Source: Candidatus Woesearchaeota archaeon (GTDB lineage Archaea; Nanobdellota; Nanobdellia; Woesearchaeales; UBA9642). From it: DNA of 64,000 nt. Numbering within the stretch: the first letter of the stretch is position 1; each line of letters opens with the position of its first letter. The notes under the pieces are model-generated. The model did no database searches. It was not told the DNA's origin and saw nothing but the letters and a program-made list of their open reading frames with translations. Of the stretch, positions 17,528 through 24,717 are shown one piece after another. The DNA is taken from the NCBI GenBank assembly GCA_026002815.1, contig BPGB01000002.1, positions 147,226-211,225 of the forward strand, read 5' to 3'. A program made the translations under genes and the position numbers.

Positions 17528-17648
17528 AGACAAGTTGTCCACCATTCTGGAAAGAGTGGTGGGCAACTTGCAGGAAGAACGGAATCCCCGGACGATCGCC
17601 AGGTTCGCAATGTACCTGGCTGATGTCCGGGGGATTCCGCTCGATTGA
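17514..17648 (+). CDS. 44-residue protein with hairpin-sequestered start
   Basis: 44 aa. GGAGG at a 5-nt spacing precedes ATG at 17514, but both lie in an 11-bp hairpin (TGCGTTGGAGG/CCTCCAACGCA), so initiation would need unfolding. Composition is protein-like (STILERVVGNL, TIARFAMYLADV, an amphipathic helical pattern). The coding sequence is itself made of two further long hairpins. Function unknown. Confidence 0.5.
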   Translation: MASNADKLSTILERVVGNLQEERNPRTIARFAMYLADVRGIPLD

Positions 17649-17727
17649 GGAGGGTAGCCATGCATTCTGGTGTGTGGTTGCCCATGCCCGTGATCCCGCC
17701 AGTTGACTGGTGACTGGCGGGATTACG

Positions 17728-17766
17728 AAAGCTCCCACGAATCAATCACCGTGGGGGCTTTTTTAG
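17728..17766 (+). terminator. Intrinsic terminator of structured transcript 1
   Basis: AAGCTCCCACG / CGTGGGGGCTT stem (one bulge) followed by a T6 run. Confidence 0.85.
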
Positions 17767-17815
17767 CTTTTTAGCTATTTAAAAATTTTAGATTTTCTTG
17801 TTATAAAAACATGAA

Positions 17816-17840
17816 GGTGTGGAATAGGTGGTCCACACCA
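17816..17840 (+). promoter_or_regulatory. 5' leader hairpin before the DHH-like gene
   Basis: GGTGTGGA pairs with TCCACACC around an eight-nt loop, 20 nt before the AGGAG of the next gene. A weak late-like box TATAAAAA lies at 17802-17809. Confidence 0.45.
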
Positions 17841-17863
17841 CAATAAATAAAGGAGAAAAAGAA

Positions 17864-18670
17864 ATGGAAAGGAAAATTTATACACATGTTAACGTTGACT
17901 TAGATGCCGCCTGCTCTGTGTGGGCGGTTCGGAATTTTGTTCCTGGGTTTTCCTCAGCAGAGGTAGAGTTTGTCCATGCTAATTGGGACGGAAAAGAATT
18001 GAATGATAAAGATATTGCGGTAGATTTAGAAGCTGGAATCAAGGGACGTAAAGATGGAACAACGCGTAGCGCCTTTGCCACAATTGTGGCACGCTATGCG
18101 GACGAAGAAGATCAGAAGGCACTTGAGAATCTTGTGCAATATGTGGATGCACAAGATTCTTATGGGAGCGCAGTTGAATATTTCATTCCTAATGTCGATG
18201 AAAGGACAAAGGAAGTCTTTTCATCGAATGGAATTAACACGGTACTGCGCGCATTGCAGGCGCAATACCGTGACGACAAAGTTGTGTTGATGTTCGGGGA
18301 GATTTTGGACGGGCTCTATAAAATGGGCCTGTCTAAAATCCGAGCAATCAAGGAGGCAGAATGGGTTGGCCCGGTAGCGTTGATTTATGGTGCCAAAGAG
18401 TTTGGTACTAATGGTGAATTGTTTAAAAGGGGAGCAAAGGCCATCGTATACATCGATGGCTATAATATTGGAGTCATTAAGGCCTCGACAGTTGAGGCTC
18501 GGATGGACCATCCGTATATTCGTAATGTAATTGGAAGCGAAGGATGGTTTTTTCATCCGGCGGGGTTTATGGCCGCTTGGGGTAGCAGGAAGTCTCCTGC
18601 GACTACTCCGAGTCGGGTAGATCCCAAGCGGCTTGCTGAAGTTGTAGCACAGGTTGTGGGGGGTGAATAA
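17864..18670 (+). CDS. DHH-like phosphoesterase-fold protein, hairpin-tiled gene
   Basis: 268 aa, ATG at 17864 after AAGGAG. HVNVDLDAACSVWA (about 6-19) resembles the DHH signature 'H-D-DA-S', followed by IAVDLEAG and QYVDAQDSYG as further possible metal ligands; assignment is tentative. The gene is GC-richer than its neighbours and contains many local hairpins: a perfect 12-bp stem GAATCTTGTGCA/TGCACAAGATTC at 18127-18159, ACGGTACTGCGC/GCGCAATACCGT at about 18239-18271, TCGATGAAAGGAC/GTCTTTTCATCGA, GATTTTGGACGGGC/GCCTGTCTAAAATC (G-U pairs) and GCAGGA/TCCTGC. Several stems keep pairing through G-U, which suggests selection on the RNA. Confidence 0.7.
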   Translation: MERKIYTHVNVDLDAACSVWAVRNFVPGFSSAEVEFVHANWDGKELNDKDIAVDLEAGIKGRKDGTTRSAFATIVARYADEEDQKALENLVQYVDAQDSYGSAVEYFIPNVDERTKEVFSSNGINTVLRALQAQYRDDKVVLMFGEILDGLYKMGLSKIRAIKEAEWVGPVALIYGAKEFGTNGELFKRGAKAIVYIDGYNIGVIKASTVEARMDHPYIRNVIGSEGWFFHPAGFMAAWGSRKSPATTPSRVDPKRLAEVVAQVVGGE

Positions 18671-18684
18671 CCCCCCTTTTTTAT
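18656..18684 (+). terminator. Intrinsic terminator overlapping stop codon
   Basis: GGGGGG-TGAATAA-CCCCCC then T6ATTTT. The gene's TAA stop lies in the loop. Confidence 0.85.
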
Positions 18685-18707
18685 TTTAATTTAAGGAGAT
18701 TAAAAAT

Positions 18708-19118
18708 ATGAAAAACAAAAAGAAAATGATTTTGAATAGTTTTTTGTTTACGTTTTTTATTATTGCAATTATATCTTTTTTAGATATTCAAATGGGAATG
18801 AATAATGTTTCTCGTAAATTTAAATATGTATCTAATATTTACGAAGAAAATGTAGATATAAATTCATTTAAAATCATTAGTAAAGTTCAAGGAGTTGAGT
18901 TTATTAAAAATGAAAATGGTAAATTAGAAGCAATTATAAAGGAAAAATTTTGGTTTCCTTGGAGTCAAATGGTTATAACATATCAAATTAATTATGCTAT
19001 TGATAATGTAGAAAATGTTAAAAAAATAAATAAAAATGAATGGGATTTAGGAAATGTAATTATTTATAAAAGTATGTCAAGTGGAAGAGAATTTAAAAGT
19101 ATTTTGATAATGAAGTAA
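18708..19118 (+). CDS. Membrane-anchored protein, AT-rich paralogue
   Basis: 136 aa. Basic start (KNKKKM) then a membrane helix at about 8-27 and an extracytoplasmic-like C-terminal part. It aligns with the 19264 product: NVSRKFKYVSNI with NLSTKFDTVERI, and EKFWFPWS with EQAFFPIS. This copy uses ordinary AT-rich codons and shows none of the hairpins seen in its neighbour. Function unknown. Confidence 0.7.
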   Translation: MKNKKKMILNSFLFTFFIIAIISFLDIQMGMNNVSRKFKYVSNIYEENVDINSFKIISKVQGVEFIKNENGKLEAIIKEKFWFPWSQMVITYQINYAIDNVENVKKINKNEWDLGNVIIYKSMSSGREFKSILIMK

Positions 19119-19166
19119 ATAGTAAAATTTATATTTTTTTGTTTTAAAAAATGATCGAATTATATA

Positions 19167-19174
19167 TATAAATA
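19167..19174 (+). promoter_or_regulatory. T4-type late promoter 2
   Basis: Exact TATAAATA. The flanks TTTTAAAAAATGATCGAATTATA and AAGTGA match promoter 1 almost base for base over some 40 nt. The leader pseudoknot starts 15 nt downstream. Confidence 0.8.
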
Positions 19175-19188
19175 AGTGAAAAGGAAAG

Positions 19189-19247
19189 GTTCTAGATTTA
19201 TTAATGCCCCCGATAAATCTAGAACATTTTAAAACAAGTGAGGGGGC
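19189..19247 (+). ncRNA. 5' leader H-type pseudoknot 2
   Basis: 12-bp perfect stem GTTCTAGATTTA/TAAATCTAGAAC; loop GCCCCC (19206-19211) pairs with GGGGGC at 19242-19247. Same architecture as leader 1 with unrelated sequence, and again directly upstream of a GTGAGGA ribosome site. Confidence 0.75.
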
Positions 19248-19263
19248 AAAAGTGAGGAGAAAA

Positions 19264-19716
19264 ATGAAGAAAAAGATGGAGATGGTCATTGAGGTGATGG
19301 CGTTTGTGATGTTCTTCGCGGCCCTGGGGAGCCTGGCGCTCCTGGGGGATGAGTGGTTGATGCTGAAAAATCTCTCTACCAAGTTCGACACGGTAGAGAG
19401 GATCAGGGCTGGCGAGTACCAGCCCGTGGAGGTTCGCCTTGGAGGCCTCGTAAAAACATATGAGGTCTCTGGCGTCAAATATACGCGCTCCCCTGCAGGG
19501 GAGCGAATAGAGTTTGAGGAGCAGGCGTTCTTTCCCATCTCCCGCAACTTAGCGTTGCGGGAGTGGAAGAATTCGTTGGGGAACGCCGGGGGGTATAAGG
19601 AAATTGAACCCGGCGTTTACGAGATCAAGGGGACGAGGGTCGAAATAACGACCCCAGCCCCAACCACAATAAAGGTACTCATGAAGCCCTCGGGGGTCCG
19701 AGGGCTTTTCATGTAG
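19264..19716 (+). CDS. Membrane-anchored protein, GC-rich hairpin-tiled paralogue
   Basis: 150 aa, ATG at 19264 after GAGGAGA; earlier in-frame starts fall within the pseudoknot. Membrane helix at about 9-27, then a soluble domain homologous to the 18708 product. The coding strand is GC-rich and carries successive hairpins: CTCTCTACC/GGTAGAGAG, the 20-nt palindrome CGCTCCCCTGCAGGGGAGCG, CTCCCGCAAC/GTTGCGGGAG, AACGCCGGG/CCCGGCGTT and GCCCTCG/CGAGGGC. The protein is thus written twice in the window, once structured and once not. Function unknown. Confidence 0.75.
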   Translation: MKKKMEMVIEVMAFVMFFAALGSLALLGDEWLMLKNLSTKFDTVERIRAGEYQPVEVRLGGLVKTYEVSGVKYTRSPAGERIEFEEQAFFPISRNLALREWKNSLGNAGGYKEIEPGVYEIKGTRVEITTPAPTTIKVLMKPSGVRGLFM

Positions 19717-19728
19717 AGGTAACCAAAC

Positions 19729-19769
19729 CACTCGGGGGTAACAGAAATTCACCCCCGAGTGTTTTTTCG
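19729..19769 (+). terminator. Intrinsic terminator
   Basis: CACTCGGGGGT / ACCCCCGAGTG 11-bp stem then T6. Confidence 0.9.
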
Positions 19770-19791
19770 TTTAAACTTTTCAGGAGAAAAA

Positions 19792-20508
19792 ATGTTAAGA
19801 GGCGGATTCATTTCAGTACCAGATCAAGAATTTCTTAGAAAATATAAGGAGTTAAAGAACGCAATTAAAGATATAGAAAAAACAAAAGACTATTTTAAAT
19901 CAAATAAACAAGATTTATTAAAATATATCCGGGAAGCATATGATTATTATTATGAAATGCAATCTGAAATCCCGGAACTTTTCAGTTTTGTGACGGGATT
20001 GGTTACAGTAAACATACCATTTTTTGGTATATTTACTTTAATGTGCCAACTAAACGAAGAAACATTCGAAGAAATTTTTCGATTTTTTATTGATGAAGAA
20101 GAATATCCGGAATATCGTTTCGACGATTGTCAATTGATTTCGGCGGATTCAACGATGTCAGAAGAAATTGAAATATCTGAATTATATTCCGAACGAATTA
20201 AAAGAATTAAAGGGATTAATTTGGGGGAAATGATGTCATATCTAGTTTTAGCTAAATTAAATAGAAGGTCAGTTCATCCTTTGGTGCGACATATGTTAAT
20301 TAATAATATTGATCGAAAATTTATTAATAAGGTAAGGAAAATTATTTTGAAGGCAAATCGTGTAGATATGTATAATGAAACTTTTGTTCAGTTTTTAATG
20401 GAAAATTTTTCATTATTTTCTCCAAAGAAACAAGAAGGATATGCACCATTGGTATTAGATTTGAAAGTTCGAATTTCTACTTTGACCAAGGAGGATAACC
20501 ATGTTTAA
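19792..20508 (+). CDS. Helical protein of unknown function
   Basis: 238 aa, ATG at 19792 after AGGAG. Mostly helical and charged, coiled-coil-like at about 15-60, with a short hydrophobic stretch VTGLVTVNIPFFGIFTLM at about 67-84. It overlaps the following secreted-protein gene by 8 nt. Not recognised. Confidence 0.65.
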   Translation: MLRGGFISVPDQEFLRKYKELKNAIKDIEKTKDYFKSNKQDLLKYIREAYDYYYEMQSEIPELFSFVTGLVTVNIPFFGIFTLMCQLNEETFEEIFRFFIDEEEYPEYRFDDCQLISADSTMSEEIEISELYSERIKRIKGINLGEMMSYLVLAKLNRRSVHPLVRHMLINNIDRKFINKVRKIILKANRVDMYNETFVQFLMENFSLFSPKKQEGYAPLVLDLKVRISTLTKEDNHV

Positions 20509-20809
20509 GAATAAGAAAATTATGATTTCTATTCTTCTGGTTTTTAGTTTTGTATCTTTTGCAAACGCCGATGTAAATGAAACGATGCAACAGTTTCAAT
20601 CTATTAAAACAATGGTAAAAGCATTAGACGGTAATACTTCTTATGCAAAACTCGCCAAGGTTGTGTCTTTGGAATCTGGAAAAGGAATGGTAAGCGAAGT
20701 TTATTTTGCACAAATTGATGATATGATGGTGGGATTCTGGGTTATTCCACTTATTAGTATGGTTTCTGAGGAAGAGTTAAACGATATGTGTCCTTCAATT
20801 AAACAATGA
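20501..20809 (+). CDS. Secreted protein, first part (paralogue of 21000 gene)
   Basis: 102 aa with a signal peptide (MFKNKKIMISILLVFSFVSFA, cleavage near ANA-DV). It aligns along its length with the 21000 product and stops at CPSIKQ, where the paralogue continues. The missing C-terminal half lies in the next frame from 20806. One extra A in the A3 run at 20801 restores a protein matching the paralogue residue for residue in spacing. Likely periplasmic; function unknown. Confidence 0.65.
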   Translation: MFKNKKIMISILLVFSFVSFANADVNETMQQFQSIKTMVKALDGNTSYAKLAKVVSLESGKGMVSEVYFAQIDDMMVGFWVIPLISMVSEEELNDMCPSIKQ

Positions 20810-20937
20810 CAAAATCACTTTTAAATTTTCCTGGTGTGAAAAGTTCTTTAGTGATGTATGTATATGATATGTCTGCTCCATTACCGAGCGTGACTGCAAA
20901 TAGTGATGGTCAATGCGTAGTTTTCACTTATAAATAA
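20806..20937 (+). pseudogene. Secreted protein, displaced C-terminal part
   Basis: 43 codons starting at an ATG that overlaps the previous TGA. NFPGVKSSLVMYVYDMS and SDGQCVVFTYK align with NIPGIDEAIVIYAFSLD and SNGKCLTFEYVP at the end of the 21000 product. Either a frameshifted fragment or a coupled second chain; the fragment is favoured since it has no signal peptide. Confidence 0.6.
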
Positions 20938-20999
20938 AAAAATTAATAAAGGTAAAAGGTTTTAAGTTAATTAATCAATATCCTAAACGGAGATATAAA

Positions 21000-21470
21000 A
21001 TGAAAAAGTTCATGATGAAAATTACGGTGGGTTTGTCCATGCTTCTTTCCGTAACAGTACATGCAAGTGCAACAAATGAAGATGGAATTGATGTTGTTGT
21101 TAAAGAATTTGAATATGTTGTTGAAGTAATGCTAAATTATAATAATAATACAACAACATCAAAACTTTTAAATGATATGTTGAGTGAGAAAGTCTTAAAA
21201 GAAAACGGAGGATACGCGGCTGGACTTCTGGTTGCGCAACCAGAATCTAATCATCTGGCTGCGTTATTTCTTGTTTCCGAGTTAATTATGTTCGATAAGA
21301 ATAAGTTGGACGAACTTTGCCCAACTGCCATTCAACTGGCAGAAATTATGGGAAATATTCCAGGCATTGATGAGGCAATTGTTATCTATGCGTTTTCCCT
21401 TGATCAGAAAAAACCATCCATTGTGGCTTCAAGCAATGGAAAATGTTTAACGTTTGAATACGTACCATAA
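21000..21470 (+). CDS. Secreted small protein
   Basis: 156 aa with a signal peptide (KKFMMKITVGLSMLLSVTVHASA). The mature part is about 130 residues with two cysteines (LCP and GKC) that could form a disulfide. Intact counterpart of the broken 20501 gene. ACGGAGAT precedes the start and a terminator follows. Possibly acts in the host periplasm, for example in exclusion or lysis control; no family recognised. Confidence 0.7.
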   Translation: MKKFMMKITVGLSMLLSVTVHASATNEDGIDVVVKEFEYVVEVMLNYNNNTTTSKLLNDMLSEKVLKENGGYAAGLLVAQPESNHLAALFLVSELIMFDKNKLDELCPTAIQLAEIMGNIPGIDEAIVIYAFSLDQKKPSIVASSNGKCLTFEYVP

Positions 21471-21476
21471 AAAGAG

Positions 21477-21508
21477 AGAGGAGGGGTTTTCATCCCTCCT
21501 CTTTTTTC
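21477..21508 (+). terminator. Intrinsic terminator
   Basis: AGAGGAGGG / CCCTCCTCT stem then a T-rich run. Confidence 0.9.
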
Positions 21509-21528
21509 TTTTTTTAAAGGGATAAATC

Positions 21529-22035
21529 ATGGGAATGTTTGATATTGTAACACTCAAAAATTTTCAATGTACCACCTGTGGGTTTTTTAAAGATAAAATA
21601 CAAGAACAAACAAAAGTTCTTTGTCAACCATCGATGATTGAAATATATCCAGGAGCTAAAGTATTTTCAAATGATGGAATTTATGCCGATAAAATAGAAT
21701 GTCCAGAATGCAAAAATAATAATATGTATTATATTGTAATTGTAAATTCATTTGTTTTTGGAATTTTTCAAGATAATTTAGAGGCCACATCAATTTTTAA
21801 TCTCGCAAATCGTTTTTATTTCTTTAATATTTTAAATGAACTTAATAATAGAAAAGAAAATTATAAAAATAAATATTTTAAATTGAAACGAGTTATTAAT
21901 GAAGTTAAATCTGTTTGGAAACATGGTAGTTGTTTTCTTTCAAAATTGAAAAAAGAAGACATAACTGTAGATTTAATTCTTGAAAAGTTGAGTGAAGAAA
22001 AAGATATTAATAATGAAATTGACTTTATTTTATAA
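21529..22035 (+). CDS. MGMFD-type phage protein with zinc site
   Basis: 168 aa. It begins MGMFDIVTLKNFQCTTCGF and has a second pair CPEC near 63. This opening is typical of a small phage protein family with a split zinc ribbon, function unknown. The C-terminal half is lysine-rich and helical. Confidence 0.7.
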   Translation: MGMFDIVTLKNFQCTTCGFFKDKIQEQTKVLCQPSMIEIYPGAKVFSNDGIYADKIECPECKNNNMYYIVIVNSFVFGIFQDNLEATSIFNLANRFYFFNILNELNNRKENYKNKYFKLKRVINEVKSVWKHGSCFLSKLKKEDITVDLILEKLSEEKDINNEIDFIL

Positions 22036-22060
22036 TCAAGTTAAAATGGAGGTGATGAAT

Positions 22061-22414
22061 ATGGAAAGTATTTTTTACTGGGAAGACTCCCGTTGCGCTT
22101 GGGATGGAAGATTTCAAATTTTCCAGAATGAAGATACATTTTTTATTTATGTTCATGATAAATCTTTTGTAGTTCAGTATATAATTGATTTTAATAATTT
22201 AAAAGAATTAATTAATTTCTTCTCAAATTATCTTTTAATCAGATCAAATAATTTGAAAATAAAAGTTTTAAATAATAATGCAGGTATGTGTAGTATTTAT
22301 AATGACGATGGCATGTTTATTATTACTTTTACCAAAGTTGGTTATGCAACTTTAGTAATGACATATAAAGAGTTTTATAGTTTTATAAATGATTTAAAAA
22401 AATTAATTAATTAA
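22061..22414 (+). CDS. Hypothetical protein
   Basis: 117 aa; ATG at 22061 chosen for GGAGGT at a 7-nt spacing (another ATG lies 6 nt upstream). WEDSRCAWDGRFQIFQ opening, mixed alpha/beta, no motif recognised. Followed closely by a tRNA. Confidence 0.65.
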   Translation: MESIFYWEDSRCAWDGRFQIFQNEDTFFIYVHDKSFVVQYIIDFNNLKELINFFSNYLLIRSNNLKIKVLNNNAGMCSIYNDDGMFIITFTKVGYATLVMTYKEFYSFINDLKKLIN

Positions 22415-22429
22415 AATTTAATAAAAGAC

Positions 22430-22517
22430 GGAAGGGTGGCCGAGCGGTTTAAGGCACCGGTCTTGAAAACCGGCGAGGCGAAAGCCTCCGTGGGTTCGAA
22501 TCCCACCCCTTCCGCCA
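22430..22517 (+). tRNA. tRNA-Ser (TGA)
   Basis: Acceptor GGAAGGG/CCCTTCC, long variable arm (CGAGGCGAAAGCCTCC), anticodon loop CTTGAAA, T arm GTGGG/CCCAC, encoded GCCA end. Confidence 0.95.
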
Positions 22518-22540
22518 TTTTTTTGTATAAGGAGTTTAAT

Positions 22541-22747
22541 ATGTGGTTTAATTCAGAATGGGTAAAAGCTAGATGTTATCGGTGTGGTAATAAAATTTGG
22601 CCGGAGGGAGATCCCGATTGGGTTTTATGTTATTCATGTTTTTCTGAAAAAATACAAGAAGAAACAGAACAGAATATTCTGAGATGTGATATTTGTGAGG
22701 TCCATGAAGCTGTAACAAATGTAAAACGAGTGTTCGTCCAACAATAG
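22541..22747 (+). CDS. Zinc-ribbon protein, first part (frameshifted)
   Basis: 68 aa, ATG at 22541 after AAGGAG. CYRCGNK, LCYSCF and RCDIC provide zinc-ligand pairs. The frame ends in a non-homologous tail (RVFVQQ). One extra A in the A4 run at 22723-22726 would continue it to 22875 as TSVRPTIEDLKKYLKVLF..., a natural-looking helical domain, giving about 111 residues in all. Confidence 0.6.
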   Translation: MWFNSEWVKARCYRCGNKIWPEGDPDWVLCYSCFSEKIQEETEQNILRCDICEVHEAVTNVKRVFVQQ

Positions 22748-22875
22748 AAGATTTAAAGAAATATTTAAAAGTTCTATTTACTTATGGAACAAAATGGTTC
22801 GAACCAGAAAATCCAGTTTTTCTACATAGGAAACCGGGAGGGTTTGAATTAATTCATGAAAAAGACTTGAAATAA
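22735..22875 (+). pseudogene. Displaced C-terminal part of the zinc-ribbon gene
   Basis: Open frame with no start codon or ribosome site, reading PTIEDLKKYLKVLF and ending FELIHEKDLK. Best explained as the 3' part of the gene starting at 22541 after a one-base loss. Confidence 0.5.
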
Positions 22876-22901
22876 TTTAAAATATTGGTAAAAGGTGAAA
22901 A

Positions 22902-23096
22902 ATGAAATATAATTTTTTATCTGTTTTGACAGTAATTCCTGATCCTTGGTTAAATGAAAAGGAACGATATGAATCATCAGTAACTACTGAAATTTATAAA
23001 CAAATAAAAATTGTTTCTAGAAAAACAGCCTTAAAATTATCTAATGATATTCTTACTAAGGCTGAAGAAGAAAGATTTAAACTTTATGGATTTTAA
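22902..23096 (+). CDS. Small hypothetical protein
   Basis: 64 aa with AAAGGTG upstream. Charged, helical, no cysteines; LTVIPDPWLNEKERYESS then a basic helix. Not recognised. Confidence 0.55.
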   Translation: MKYNFLSVLTVIPDPWLNEKERYESSVTTEIYKQIKIVSRKTALKLSNDILTKAEEERFKLYGF

Positions 23097-23107
23097 AGGA
23101 ACAAAAA

Positions 23108-23551
23108 ATGTCTGATCATCTGTTAATGTATTTTCTTTTAAAATTAGATGAAATCCGTTCTTTGTTTTATTTTGAACCTGCTTTGATTGTATTTTTGAGT
23201 ATTATATGTATATTATTAATGTTAGTTATATCTATTGCTATAGATCTTAGTAAGGGCATTGATCCACCATTAGAAACTTTTAGAAAATTTTTATATTTTT
23301 TGAAATTTAAAATAAAATATATTATATACGGTTTAATTTTTATTGTTATTTCTAATAGTATTTCTATTTTATTACCATCGACAAAAGATATAGTATTAAT
23401 TTATTTTGTCCCGCGAATTATTAAATCAGAAACATTTAAATCATTAAGTGATATTGATCCTAAATTAGCCAAATTAATTCAATTAAAAATTAATTCTTGG
23501 ATTGGAGAGTATGATCTGGATTTAAATAAAGATAATAAAATAAGAAAATAA
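23108..23551 (+). CDS. Membrane protein with two or three helices
   Basis: 147 aa. Hydrophobic segments at about 25-46 and 78-96, with LPSTKDIVLIYFVPRI after the second and a charged C-terminus likely in the cytoplasm. AAAGGA precedes the start. Phage membrane protein of unknown role. Confidence 0.65.
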   Translation: MSDHLLMYFLLKLDEIRSLFYFEPALIVFLSIICILLMLVISIAIDLSKGIDPPLETFRKFLYFLKFKIKYIIYGLIFIVISNSISILLPSTKDIVLIYFVPRIIKSETFKSLSDIDPKLAKLIQLKINSWIGEYDLDLNKDNKIRK

Positions 23552-23568
23552 TATTTATTTTATATAAT

Positions 23569-23736
23569 GTGAATTATGGGCAAAATAATAAAAATATAAG
23601 AAATAATTCTCTTATTCGTAAACAAGAAGGAAGAAAATTCATTAATTATGAAGCTGTAGAAAGAAATATACGGAAGTATTGTAATTTACCTTTAAGGGAA
23701 ACTGACAGCTTTTTGGAAATTGCTATGGATCGATGA
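23569..23736 (+). CDS. Possible short ORF (GTG start)
   Basis: 55 codons. SLIRKQEGRKFINYEAVERN and YCNLPLRETDSFLEIAMDR look protein-like, but there is no ribosome site and the start is only a GTG. May be the remnant of a gene degraded at its 5' end. It fills most of the gap before tRNA-Gln. Confidence 0.3.
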   Translation: MNYGQNNKNIRNNSLIRKQEGRKFINYEAVERNIRKYCNLPLRETDSFLEIAMDR

Positions 23737-23789
23737 ACACTTGTAATAACAAATCCGCGCGATATCGATAATGGCTAATTTATCAAAGT

Positions 23790-23864
23790 AGCGGAGTCGC
23801 CAAGTGGTAAGGCACCGGATTTTGATTCCGATATTCGCAGGTTCGAATCCTGCCTCCGCTGCCA
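23790..23864 (+). tRNA. tRNA-Gln (TTG)
   Basis: Acceptor AGCGGAG/CTCCGCT, D arm GCC/GGC, anticodon loop TTTTGAT, T arm GCAGG/CCTGC, G discriminator and encoded CCA. Confidence 0.93.
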
Positions 23865-23903
23865 TTTATTTTTGGAGTAAAATTATAAACAAGGCTTTAC
23901 AAG

Positions 23904-24077
23904 GTGTCTGGTCAAAGGGATTTTCTTGCGGTTAAAGAAGGTTTACCTAGGAAGCCTTCATATAAAGACCATCGAATAGATACCGGGAGAGTTACTTTTT
24001 CTAGAGCTTTTATAAAAGCATGGCTTGAAGGTTATGATGCGGCTATGGAAGAATTAAACAAAATAAACGAAGGATAA
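23904..24077 (+). CDS. Short hypothetical protein (GTG start)
   Basis: 57 aa. GTG start with AAGG about 10 nt upstream; ends 3 nt before the next gene. DFLAVKEGLPRKPSYKDHR and AFIKAWLEGYDAAMEELNK give a basic then helical layout. The amino-acid pattern and tight spacing support it. Function unknown. Confidence 0.55.
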   Translation: MSGQRDFLAVKEGLPRKPSYKDHRIDTGRVTFSRAFIKAWLEGYDAAMEELNKINEG

Positions 24078-24080
24078 GAA

Positions 24081-24509
24081 ATGTTTAATTCGATACATAG
24101 TGTTACTGTAAATAAAAATGTTTTTGATTTTTCCGTAATAGTATATAATATACTACAAGATTATCTTCCATTGAAGAAATCTTTGTCAGTTTTGAGACAG
24201 GAGTTATTAAATCACAATTATGATAAGGAAATTATCGATTTCATTGAAAAATTTTTGGAAGATAATATTGATAACGCAAAATATTGGAACCTAACATCCT
24301 ATCTCATAGTTCATGATAAAAATATGCTTCATATTAAAATTGAAAGCGTATCTCAATTAGAATTTATTGAGAATTATTTATATAATTTATTTAAAACTTT
24401 TGATTTGGATAATATTGAAAGTTTAACTTGGTCAGAATTTTCAAGTACAGAATATGATCAATCATATAGCGGTGGAGTTTCTGTAGTTTCAAAATATGGG
24501 AAAATATGA
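24081..24509 (+). CDS. Hypothetical protein with in-frame stop before a 33-codon extension
   Basis: 142 aa, ATG 3 nt after the previous stop. Helical, acidic; not recognised. After the TGA at 24507-24509 the same frame stays open to 24608 (LNDLADLLIACVDKYKTIN...), which looks like a natural ending. A nonsense mutation or readthrough is possible. Confidence 0.6.
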   Translation: MFNSIHSVTVNKNVFDFSVIVYNILQDYLPLKKSLSVLRQELLNHNYDKEIIDFIEKFLEDNIDNAKYWNLTSYLIVHDKNMLHIKIESVSQLEFIENYLYNLFKTFDLDNIESLTWSEFSSTEYDQSYSGGVSVVSKYGKI

Positions 24510-24627
24510 ATTCATTTAAATGATTTAGCTGATTTATTAATTGCTTGCGTTGATAAATATAAAACAATAAATTTGATGATTGATGTTATTTTAATTCCTG
24601 GCAATTAAAAAATATTGTTATTATATA

Positions 24628-24635
24628 TATAAATA
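24628..24635 (+). promoter_or_regulatory. T4-type late promoter 3
   Basis: Exact TATAAATA in TTATATATATAAATAAGTGA, as at promoters 1 and 2. A leader pseudoknot starts 17 nt downstream. Confidence 0.8.
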
Positions 24636-24651
24636 AGTGAAAGAAAGATTT

Positions 24652-24688
24652 ACGTCGTAAACCTTAAGCGACGTTAAATAAGTTAAGG
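24652..24688 (+). ncRNA. 5' leader H-type pseudoknot 3
   Basis: Stem ACGTCG/CGACGT; loop CCTTAA (24662-24667) pairs with TTAAGG at 24683-24688. Smaller and AT-richer than leaders 1 and 2 but topologically the same, and placed between the late promoter and a hairpin-rich ORF. Confidence 0.65.
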
Positions 24689-24717
24689 GATTTTTTTTTC
24701 TTAAGTAGAGGTGGTTT

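Larger units (their letters stand above)
17034..17766 (+). ncRNA. Hairpin-tiled GC-rich transcript body
   Basis: Very GC-rich compared with the surrounding sequence and almost fully covered by local hairpins. Examples: CCGCTACCGCTA/TAGCGGTAGCGG across the first ORF's stop, CCCCGCCTG/CAGGCGGGG, the 14-bp GTCACAGTGAGATT/AATCTCACTGTGAC, AGTTGTCCACCA/TGGTGGGCAACT, CGGAATCCCCGG/CCGGGGGATTCCG and ATCCCGCCAGT/ACTGGCGGGAT. It runs from the leader pseudoknot to a terminator. The size (about 780 nt with the leader) and tRNA-rich setting recall ornate phage RNAs such as GOLLD and ROOL, but I see no sequence match. Two short ORFs are embedded. Confidence 0.6.

Noticed and set aside
17205..17745. Overlapping minus-strand ORFs in the GC-rich island
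   Set aside because: Several frames are open only because the DNA is GC-rich and palindromic; none has a ribosome site or protein-like pattern.
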